Shown here: one piece after another, positions 13,201 to 25,200 of the stretch | Numbering within the stretch: the stretch's first letter is position 1 | Layout: every line of letters begins with the position of its first letter | DNA from: Pithys albifrons albifrons | Lineage: Eukaryota; Chordata; Aves; Passeriformes; Thamnophilidae | Direction: 5' to 3' | NCBI RefSeq assembly: GCF_047495875.1 | Contig: NC_092497.1 | Location: 79,453,749-79,517,748, forward strand | Length of the DNA stretch: 64,000 nt | Translations under genes and position numbers: made by a program | Notes under the pieces: generated by a model | Databases searched by the model: none | Told to the model about the DNA's origin: nothing | The model's input: the letters and a program-made list of their open reading frames with translations, nothing else

Positions 13201-16200
13201 GGGAATAAGCTTCTTCTTAAGTAATGTGTAGTTAGGACAGTAGAATTTGTGTGTTTGTTAAGAAGTTGAGGTGGGGAACTTGTTGTTGTAGACTTGTGTG
13301 AGTGTATATTTGTACTCTCTTCTAATTGTCTCTTTCTTTCTGTGAAAAATATATGTAGATTTAGTATAAATGCAGTTTGAAGTGTTTTTTTCTTTCCCCT
13401 CTCTTTTCCTCCCTTTCCCTGGTGTTAGGAGGGAGGCTTTTCTCTCTGTGCTTGGGGGGGTTGGCAAGTTGCTTATCTCAAACCAAGACAATGTTTTACT
13501 TTTTATTCTTAAATGCAAACAGTTACAACAGGAAAGAGAATGAGAGAAGAAACAAAGATAAGTCTTCCATCTCTTTGTCAGTAAAAGCACACACAATTGC
13601 AACAAAACAGTGGAAAAGAAATTGTTTCCTTACAGTCAATGCGTTTTAGAGTTCAAAATGAGAAAGATCCTAGCAGTAGCCTAAGTAAACACACATATGA
13701 TAGATGATATTGAGGCTGAAGCAAAAGCAGGAAGCAGCCTAACTTGTGTTATCTGCTAGAAGAGAGCAGTTTTGGACAGTACTGGCAACCTAAGCATATA
13801 AGACCTTTAAATACACCCTGAAGGCTAAATCCACCTTTTGCTTTTAAATATTAAAAGAACTACAACAGCAAAAAAATAATAATTCCACCTTGTTAAGATG
13901 CATGTCTACAACCTAATGACCTACGCAATATCCACACAACGTCTCCTATTTTAAAATACATAGGGTGACCAAGCCCACACCTTCGTGAAAGGTAAGTGCA
14001 ATGAGATATACGTAATTCATGTTTTGTATATAGATTTGCATGCCTTCAGGACAACACTTACTGCACTGAAAAGAGTATGCAGTGCAAATTTTCTGCTTGT
14101 GGTTTACTTGCTTTTTTGAATCTTATTGATTTCAGTGAACTAAATAACAAATCTTTTTTAAAAAATATGAGCAGGAGTAAAATCTCCAGAAAGGCTCACA
14201 GTCTGACCAAGTACTTACTGATCTCTAAGAAAGGTAAAAGAATTAAAGATAACTGCCAAATTCTCACAGAGGCCTTTTCCACTACATACGCTTCTCATGC
14301 CTTAAGCTCCACAAGGAACTGATGTCAGGAGATATCTACAAATAGTTTGAATCAAATTAAAAACAAATGCAAAGCGTACCAGCAGTTGGCAAAGTAAATT
14401 AAAAAAAAAAACAAAAAACAAAAAACTTCTCATATTTAGCCAATACAGTGTATTTTTGACAATGTATCTGCACTACCTATCTGATTTAAGTCCATCTAGA
14501 AACAGCTTTGTGGAAATTCAGTCACAAGTCACTCAGTTTCAAAGACAGATTTCCCCATGCATACACATCTCTAGCTATATGTTAAAAGCTAATTTAAAAT
14601 GGGAAGAATCAAAGCTATGTCAACAGTTAGGTTAAACAACCTGAACACAAAAACAGGTTCTGTAGTATACTTAGATTTAAAATTAAAAAATTAACCCACA
14701 TTAGTAATAATGGGAACTACATTCATTAGGTAATAAAGACTTCACAGCAACAAAAGACGTTAACATACTTTCCTGGCCACCTTTCACTTGTTAAGAGATA
14801 CTCACCATATGTAATTTATTGTTCTTTAAGTCTCTTATTTGACAAGATTGTACAATTACTTTTTCTTAAGCCAGCATTTACCTGCTGTGAAGCAAATCCT
14901 TTCTAGACACTGGTCAGAATGAAACCCAGAAGACAAGGGGCAGACTTCTCTCATAAATTCCCTACTTCTAAGGCTCACTGCACTTTCAGAAAGATTTTCT
15001 ATGTTCTCCATGGCCTTTCATTAATAGATAACAACTGCAGGATATTAATGATTAATACAGACTTAGAGTATCTTAGTGTTTTTTAAAATACATTTGTACA
15101 ATTGCAGAAGCACCTTGAATACCTTCTCTCAGAGACCTTCAAAACACACAGTAGGTTTTACAAATCAGCCAGGTTAAATAGGTAAAAGATAATATGTAGT
15201 TCCTCCTTAAATTATTATCACCAAATCTTAGGAAGATAAGCACCATGTTGCAATTAAATGCAACATCCATCCACCCTAAATCAAGCTTTAGTCAGGATTA
15301 GGAATGCATTTTCTATACTCACAAATATAGACAAAGCTTTTCTGTTTTTAAATACGTGCACTAGCAAACCCCCACAGTTCACATTTCAAGTGTGCCTCCA
15401 AGTGTAAGAACATTAGTAAGAGTCAATTGTTTTCTTTGCATTTAAAAAGAAACTATTTCAGTCAGACTGTACTTGCTCAGAGGCTTTCCTTCAGATGTCC
15501 CTTGCTGTTCAGCAGTTTCTGCAGTCTCTTCCGTAGGTAGGGTCCGTTCAGTCCCACTAAAAGTGTAAAAAAAACCCTCAGCAAAAATCTTCATAAGTCA
15601 CATAAAAAAAATAATTGCAGATCAATACATCACTTTTTTCCAGAATTCCTTGGGAAGGAGAAAAAAAATAGAAAAGCTCTTTGCTCACAAGCAGAAAGAT
15701 CTACTAAGTGACTGGTTGAGCAACTAACAAAATGAGGAGTATTAGGAACATACAAGTTCTATTTTTTTTTTAAACAAAGAATGTGAAAACCTTATATGAA
15801 GACAAAGTAATCCAAACATGAATACAGATACCAGTACTTGATCATAGTCTAACACTGATGTTTGAGTTTGCCTTCTTGCTTCTTTTCAACAATTAAAGCT
15901 CATATTTTCTATAAAATGGACATTAATTCACTGTCAAATGACAGCAGTAACTTACTTTCATTCCATTGCTAAGTATACATATTTAACACCTTTTAGCTTA
16001 TACATATTTAACACCTTTAGCACAATCATGACACAAACATGCTTTTAGAATTATTTAGACAGCTTTAATTTAACATCCCTTCTTCCGCATCACAAGAAAG
16101 CTTTGGTACATCATAAATTCTGATGCTACTGAAATAAAAAAAAAAAAAAAAATCAAAACACCAAATCAAAATGTAACTATGGAGAAAAAAAAATACAAGT

Positions 16201-19200
16201 GACCTCATATTTCTTGTAAATTCATTACATTCACACAGCCTTCCCTGACATCCTACAGAAGATAGTTTTGTGCTTTTGGTCAGCTAGCTTCATACTACCA
16301 GTTGAGAACTATGTTCACTTACCTGATTGTTTGAAAAGCCAGAGTATCTAACAATCTACTTTCAGTATGCAATACTATAGGAGAGAGAGACGTTAGTAGA
16401 ACCTTTCAAAAGAACTCAGAATATCAAGCCCCAAAAATGATTACATATCAAGGCTGTATTTTTCAAACTTTTAGCACGATTGCCTGAGTCCACAATTTAA
16501 TTTTAAAGCTTAGATTTTATTTTATAATAAAATTTTATTTTTAAACCAATTTTGTGAATGAATGTGTACATGGCCAAAGATATATGCTAGAAGTTCAAAG
16601 AACTGCCTTTCCTCTGTCCTTTACCAGCCTTTGATTAGAGTTCTAGATGTATATGAGGACAAAAGCTATTGCAAGGACAATGGACAAAAGCCAGCATTTT
16701 CGGTGAGATCTTACAAGTCTGGACAGAAATCAGTGCCACTAAAAAAAATATAGAACTGAATATAAAATTCCTCTCTTTTTCTTTTTTTTTACATTACCAT
16801 TAATCACATTATACTACTGATTTTTCTGTGCACTTTAAAATGTATTTCAGTGGTACAGTTACCTAAATATTATCTCCAGAGCCATGTTGAATTGTATTAC
16901 ACTTTTGCAATTTAGGAATAATCCACAAAACCCAAGAAAAAGAGACTGGATTTTAAGCCTATCTACAGAGTTTGAATCTTTTCATCAGCATTTTGGAGCA
17001 ACGCCACTAAATACCAGAATCCCACTTACTTAACTAGTGAGAACAGGTATAACCTCTTTCCTTTAAAAAACAACTTGGCCCAGGCAAAAGATTTTCACAG
17101 TATTAAGTGAACAAACATCATCATGCCTTTGCTAAAATTTAATCTCTCCATCATGAAGGAGACAAGTTCAAAAAACTGTAAAATTACGTTAATCACAACA
17201 GTAATAGAATGTAATGCTTATATAGCTCAAAATTGACACAAAACTGATCAGGAGAAAATGACACAGTAGGTCACATTTAAGTATGATCTATGGTGGGCAC
17301 ACATAGATGATGTACATCATATCAAATTTAACTGCTCCACAGTTGAAAGCTCCACATCCACCCTTTTTGTCATCTGCTCTTACTCCTCTAGAGAGGAAAA
17401 CAATTCTTTTAGCACTAGGATCTCAAACTAAATTGACTTTTTGACAGCCAATGTGGATAGAGAAGGAGGGAACAGAATACCTATGAGGCACGTGTTTACC
17501 TGTATACCAAGTAAAGAAACAGCACACAGAACACTTACATTTTATCATTCCCACTTTGTCTTTCAAATTCACGTTTTCCTCTTTGGTCAAAGCCATCAAA
17601 ACTTCTGCTTATTCCACCACCTCTTCCTCTACCTCGCAATCCACTTCTTCCTCCACCATGACCTCTTATTGGTCTTTCACAGTCTAATCTTTCCACTGGT
17701 CTACAGAGAAGATTGCTAGTCAAATTTTTCTTCCTGCAGAAGAGTTAACAAGGAGAAGAAAAAAAAATCATATGGTTGTATTTGTGCAGCTGTGGGACAC
17801 ATCAGTATATAAGAGCTACTGCACAATTTTTAGAGTGCATCATTATACAGCACACAGGACAGTTGTTTTAGTTTTGTCATTAAAATGGACATACACCAAA
17901 TTCAGGAGAAATTACTACAACAGGAACAGAAAGATCAGCTGTTTATTGGTAACACTGAAGGGATCACAGAAGTAAAAGAAAACATTATAAAACTGTCAAA
18001 TCTTCAGTAACTTTATCAGGCAACAGCACCACTGTCTAAACCCAGATTTATATGCAACAGCTAAAAATTTCAGGCAATTTGTTAAATAGCAACTATTGTG
18101 ATGTTGATGCCATGAATGACCCTTCCCCAAAAACAGGACTTCGAGCCACGTTAGTGTAGGGTAAGATAAAAAGTAAAGGTCCTTTAATAACACAGGGCCT
18201 ACAGCCCACAGGAATACAGGATGACCTGCATGTGTCCCAGTTCTTGTTTCCATGGCTTTTATAATAAGATCCCTCCAATCATTGCTTTACACATTTCTCA
18301 GTTCAGCCCCAGTCCCACCTCTGGTCCAACCCCTGGAATTGGGTCTGGGGTCATCAGGACCCTCTGTCTTCATCAGCTCTTCTTCCTCAGGCACACAAAG
18401 GTCTCTTGGAGCTCATCCAATTCTGGCTTTTGGGTCACTCTGACCTATGTTTATGTTTCATTCTGTAGGCCCTTCTGATATCCTTCAGCTCTACCTTGGA
18501 AAGGAGTCTAAACAAGATTAATTAACTAAAGGAATTTGAGCTCCCTGTTCTGGGACAGGGGTAGTGATAGAAAGGCATTAAACTTAAACTGTTAGAAATA
18601 TTAACCCTCTAAAAATCTACAACTACTGTGTTCCTAAAATCTACAAAATGTGAAAATCAGAACAAAAACCCTTTCGGCATCAATGTAAAGGAAGAACAGC
18701 CACACTTTGAAATATTAAAAGTTTAGGTGGAATTTCCTAGTACTTACAAAGTAAGCAAAATTGATATGTATTCATTGTTCAAGCAGTAATATGACAAAGT
18801 TCTATTTTTAGTTTCAACAGTAAAAAATTGTTTGACTTGGAACCCCATCACACATGTTCTGCAAAACTTGGTATGTGAGCTCAGAAATTAATATTATGAA
18901 TATGTTGCAGACTAGGGGTTACATTTTCGAGTCTTTACATTTTTCAGTTCGACCTTATATTCCTAACAAAAACATTCCAAATCAACATGCAGGGAAGCTG
19001 GAACTACAGCTCTGACAGGCATGAACTAAGTCTTGCAACAGATCTACACACTAATAATGCAACTGTGCCTTCCAATTATGCCTGGCTACTAGAAGAAGTA
19101 GCTACTTGGGAAGGTGATCACTTTTGCACCTCTGTGCAGATTCTTAGTGAGACACCTTACTTCTCTCTGTGTAACACATACTTTTCCACTGGGAATTCCA

Positions 19201-22200
19201 TTTGTCTTTGTGTTCCATCAAGACGGCATTCCCTGAGAGATGGTCTCCATTCAGTCTTGTCTTGTTTCACCTCTGCTCCTCTGTTACGGAGTTCTTGCTC
19301 TTCTCCCTGCCTGGGTGCTTGCTTCTGGCCTACACACACACACACACAGAGACAGATTAGTAACAACAGCTCAACAGCAACTGAATTGCACTTACCAAAC
19401 CACTGACTGAAATGAGTTGACTACACCTTAGCCTTCAAATTTACCTTCTCCAAAATATTAAAAGCCCTTATAGTTAATGTTGCCAGAAACACTGTTTGAA
19501 AGACGTGCTTTCTCTTCTATATTGATGAACCTGCAAAAGTACTACAGGTTTTGACACAGGTCAGACATTTCCAGAAAAGACAGGCTCAAAAAAAAATCTC
19601 ATTTTGCTCACGCTAAGTCACAGAAAAGGAGAACAAAAACTGTTTCACATTCTTTCAAAAAACTTGACAGTGTCTACAGGATGAGGTGGAAAAGCTTCAA
19701 TGGAAAAGACTAATTGCAAGATGGCTGCCAGGAGCAATGAATGACCCTTAGGGACAGGTGTTGATCATGGAACAACACACTGGCCAGATAAGCTCAATGT
19801 CGAAGTCTGAGCCTCCACCTCTACTCTAAGTTCCTGGCTATGGTGTTGAACAACCAGAGCAGTGCCACCTCCTTATATTGTAATGGTAATTAAGTATATT
19901 TTATATACTGTCCTGTGCAGAAAAAGACTATTCAGCAACACTACAGATCACTGAGTTCAAGTGGCAGAAACCACAGCAGTAAGTAGAAAGGCTTCAATAC
20001 CAATAATTCTAGAACATCAACAGATTTCAAAGTAAGATTTTTAGGGTTTGTTCAGCCATTAGGTTTGTTCAGTTCAGGTTAAGGAGGATCAGGTTGGGAA
20101 AGGTGAATGGAGAGAAATTGTGCATTATAAGAGAGAATAAACTGAGGTTTTCCATGCAACCTGTATACATCCGACAGAAGATTAAGGTTTGTTATGTGCT
20201 TCCTTCTCCATTTTTCCAAATTCTGTGCTCTCTCTGGGACAAAGTTCTCCAGAAGCAGGAAGCCTTTTGTCTCTAGGCCTCCACATTTACACTATTGCCT
20301 GAAAAAGGTATTGGTTTAAGTTAATCAATCAAGGAAGAGCAAAAAGATTGCTCTCAAACCAACAAAACTGAGTCACTCTTTCCATGACAAGCACCTGTGC
20401 AATGCTGAGCAAATTACTGAACTCAGGTTAGTGAACAAGTGACAGTCCTGACTACTGTCCCTCTGTTCCTAGCACATATATAGAGAAAAGCCTATTCTAT
20501 GCCATAATATTGAAATGCAAATTTGCATAGCTCAATAGAAATGACCATATAAGATCTCTGATCCAAGCTTAGGTGGCAAGCAACCATCTTTCAAAAGAAA
20601 ACTTCAAAGAACTATCAACTCACTGAATAAGAATAAAGAGAGGTAAATATAGCTTTTTGTAAGGACAGTTATATTGTACACAGAAGATAGTTTTATTCGT
20701 GCTGCAGAAGCAGACACAGCTTTGGTTTTCTTTAAACTACAAGCCACTAGGCATAATATATTCCAGTAATTCTCTCTTCTCAAGGTTTGGAATTGCTCAG
20801 TCCTTAGAACATTGAGCATATCTGCATTCCTCAAATTACAATGTTATCTCTGGATAAAAGACAACTTTGAAATTGGTTTCTAAGTAAGCTTTTCAAATCA
20901 GGGCACTAACATAAAGCAAAATTATAAAAAATACACAGAATTGTACATTCTCTTGGGAAATATATCTGCTGTACATACATCTCAGCTACACTACCAACTA
21001 TACAAGTTTTATTTCTAAATAAGGCCACCTTCCTTATGTACTTAGTATTAACTCCCTTTACACCTTCAGATTAAAAGAGCCCTTTAGAACCAGTAAAGTA
21101 ATGCCAAAAAAAAAAAAAAAGAAGTGCAAAAGTAATTTTAAAAACTCTCTGGTTCTGTTACCTAGTGCCATTTAGAAGTACTTCAAAACAAGCCTTCTTG
21201 CCAGATGTGCCAGTGTATTACAGATCACTAGCACTGAGCATTCTAGACAAAGCTGTCTGTTCTACTCCAGTTTCAGTGTAAGGTTATTTCACTTTGATTC
21301 TAACAGGTGGTTGCAGTTAGTGCAGATGAATTTTAAACACTAGAAAGATTATTTGTGGCACTTATTACCTGTATAAAAAACATCTTTAACTAGTTTGACA
21401 GACATGTAGCAGTGGATTAAAACAGTATGCAGCACCTATGCCTCTCTAATAAGACAAATCACCCTTAGGGAGAAGTTTGTGTGACCTGCTTGTGAATCAG
21501 TTCAAATACAACATAGTTTTCAGCTCTGCATATAAACGCAAACCAAACTGGAACTTGGCAGCAGTGATAGCATAAACTCTACGGTTTTAATCCTCTGCCA
21601 TATGTATGTCCCAATGCAGACTCATTTTCATTTATGCAGCTGAAGGGCCACCTACCTTTGGGGACAAAAAACAACAACAAAACCAAAGCAAACCAAACCT
21701 CACAACAACAAAACCCAAAACAAACAAACAAACACCCAAAAACCAAATGAAAAACAAAGCAAAACCCCCACCAAGACAAAAGCATAAGCAATCTTGTATG
21801 TATGGCCAGACTTAGTAAACGCAGATTTGGGAAGGGCTCTCCCTACGTGGCTTTGCCCTTCCAGCCTGCGCTGTGGATTTTTTAGGTGAGGCACAGCATG
21901 CGCAGAACTGGCCCCACCGTTTCAGTTCTGAGGTCCATCTGCCATGGCCAAGCAAGCTTGGACAGTGACAGTGAAGTCCTCGGGACTGTCACAGCACCCG
22001 GTACTAACCGGGGCTGACCCTGTTGAGCATCTGAGATCTGATGGGATCAGATGGCAGGGAGCTTTAACTGCCAGGAGACGGTCCCCACTGAGACTTGAAC
22101 TCAGGTCCTTGGGATTCAGAGTCCAGAGTGCTCTCTGTTACACCACAGGACTGCCCTACGCAACCTTGTATAGCATTGCCATAATAGCTTTCACTTAAAA

Positions 22201-25200
22201 AGAACTGGGCTATACTTCAGATGTTTATTAACTACCTCTGCAAGTATACCCCAATTTTGTCTGCTTGTTTGCATATATAGACTGTAAGCAGGTTTTCTTC
22301 AAAGTCACACACACAAAAAAAGCTCTGGAGTTCTGCGGATCATTTGTACTTGAGGTCTTACAAATATCATGCTGAGAACTGAAGTTCACTCTTTCCTACT
22401 TACCTAGTTTAGCCTCTCTTTGAAATGTTTTTTCTGTGTCTTAGTTACATTGGTAATACACATTCACCTGAAGATGTGTCCTACCATTCGCCAGTTCACT
22501 ACAGCTTTCCTGGAATGTTACTGCAGCAGCCCATTCTGTTGGCTAAGTTGCCTATCACTACACTTTCTAAACAAGGAATCAGAAAAGAAATCTTACAATT
22601 AAACTGTTTCAACAGACACAGCTGCCTTTCTTTTTTTTAATTCTAGAAGAAACAGCTGAAGTGTTGCTACAGGCAAAAACATCTGCAAATACTAAAATTA
22701 TCAGGTACTAGAACTAGACACTGCTAAAGAAAAAAGTCCATTTTACAAGCCATCGTTAAAACTAAATCATACAGACCAAATATATTTCAGTAGTTTTCAT
22801 TTTCCCCACAATAATCCTTTACTATCAGTATTAGTTGTGTTCACACTGCAGCACTTAGACAAGACGACTTTTTAGAGGAGTATTTTTAATAAGCATGTGC
22901 CACAGAACTTGCAACTGGAAAAGTAGAAATTGTAGTATTAAGACCTGTGTTGCTTGGTTTCCCAGACACTGGGAATCTGTGTATTAACAGATGGATTTAA
23001 AACAACACAGCACAATCTAGATGTCTTTCCAGTGCTGTTGTCTAGCTCCCATCAAGTTTCCCTATCCATATCATCTGTCCTCAGACAAGCTGGTCATCTG
23101 CTTGGGAAGAGGTATTTTTCTATATGTTGTGGCTCTTCACAGACCCCTATGGAAAGAGTGTGCTCTCATCTTTTTTTAAATGTTTCATTTTAAGAGAGGT
23201 TTTTTGTACATAAACCTTCACTTCAGACAAACACCACAAGGAGCCCAGCTTGCAAATGCTATCAGGGACTACAAGCTAAAGCAAAAACCTTGCTGCTTCC
23301 CCCCTTCCTTTACTTCAATAGCATAGCAAGTGAAGGTGGCAGCTTGCATGCAATTCACAGGCTGAGGGACTGCTGCAATGAGCAAATGGGAATAATAGTG
23401 TTTGGGGAAGGTTCTCATTGGCAGATGACACCTCGGTATACTTTTTAGGAAGAGATCTCTTACAGACCGTGGGTGTGAAATTACATTTATTGCCTGAAGG
23501 GGTATACCTAATAATTATGGGAATGAGTGTGATCACCAAAATCTTACTAAAGGAACCAAAACCACCAGAAATTATGAAAACTCTATGTCCTAGTTCAGCA
23601 GGAGGGACCAGCTAACCCTGTGTGGGGGTGATCAAAGCTGTGTATTCTACCCCCTCTATTCATTCCCCAAGGACAATGGGCCATTTGCAGCAGCTGCCCA
23701 GGGAGCCATTATCACCTTCACACCCAGCCTGAGGGGGCGGAGCTGCTAATGGGCCATCAACAGCTCAACACCCCCTGGCTCCCAGAGTTAATCACCCATT
23801 GTGTGAGTCCCCGCCCAGGGGGAGGGACTGGGTGCTCCCTGAGGGTACATAAGTGGTGGTTAAGAAGACTTTGGTAACTTCTCGTCGGATCCAGAGCAGC
23901 AGCAGGACCTCGACAGCAGGAGATCACCGCTCTCGCCCAGACCACAGCCCTCGCCTGCACCAACAGGTTTTTCTTTTCCTTTTGCTCTGGACTTGGGGGA
24001 ACCACAGGGGTCTCAGCACAAGGGCAAACAAACCCCCTTGGGATTGTGCCCCAGGACACTGGGTTATACTGCTGGGGTATTGTGAGTTGAAAGCAATTTC
24101 ACTTGTGTGTCAGTGTTGTTATTGTAATATTATTATTAAATTTTAGCTCTGACTTATAATCTCTCTTGTGGTGAGTTCATTTCCCCTGCTGGTTCACCTT
24201 TAAACCAGCACACTCTATTATGAAACTGTGGACTAAAATCAGCACTATTGTACTACTGCTAGTTTTGGCTTAATCAATAAATAATTAAAAAAAAAAACCA
24301 CAAAAAAAACCAAAAAACCCAAACAAACAACCAAAAAAAAAAACCAAAGAGAGAAAACCTCTCTCCAGCTCTAAAACACTATCCTTCTTCCTGGGAAGAG
24401 GAGAAGAGCATTCAGAACCAGATAAACAGGTATTTTGCACAAAGAATTTGGAGAGCAGGTGCATCACCACTCGTGTACTGCTCATAAAGAACAGATTAGA
24501 TGCAGATGTACCAAAATACCACTCTGTGCAAAATTTTCAGGCAATTAAGCAACTCCCAAGCTTCAGCTGTGTTATCATGAAGCAAAATACTTAGTATTAA
24601 TAGCAACAAAAGGACAAAGATTAATGGACCCAAAATAGGTCTAGGCTATGGTAGAAATATCTTGACCAGCAACAAAGAAAAAATTGTGAGGAGTATTTTA
24701 GATACAGTAGGATACTGAAGAACCCCAACATCAGGGTGAGGCGACTTTGAAGTAAACCACTGAAAGAAGTTACCAAGACAAAGGAAGTGGAGTCTACAAT
24801 GCTGGAGTCCAGAGAAAGAAAATATTTTCCAAGCTATAAAAGCAACACTGGTTCTGGGTCACAAACTATTGTGTGTGCACCATATGAAGTGAAGCTGATG
24901 CTTAAATGTGCTGTACAACCATTGTCACGTGAAAGGGAGGAGGGAGATAGAAATGCAAAGATTTCTAGTCTTAACTGTATTAATAAAAGTTATTAGCTAT
25001 AAGTGCCCTCGGAGTAATCAAAGCTTTATGAACCCAGCACTGCCTGCTGAACTCGGGAAAGAACACAGGCTGAAAAGATTTTTGACTCCCCTATGAGGAC
25101 CACACTTAAGCCAGGGAGAAATTGTTAGCAATAAGCGTTTCTAGACAATCAGAGCCTTATGTCTCCAACACTGTCTATCGACTAACGGACAGCCCACAGG

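Noticed and set aside
18987..19406. A 139-codon plus-strand open frame.
   Set aside because: It is antisense to HABP4 exon 2 and flanks, with no protein resemblance.
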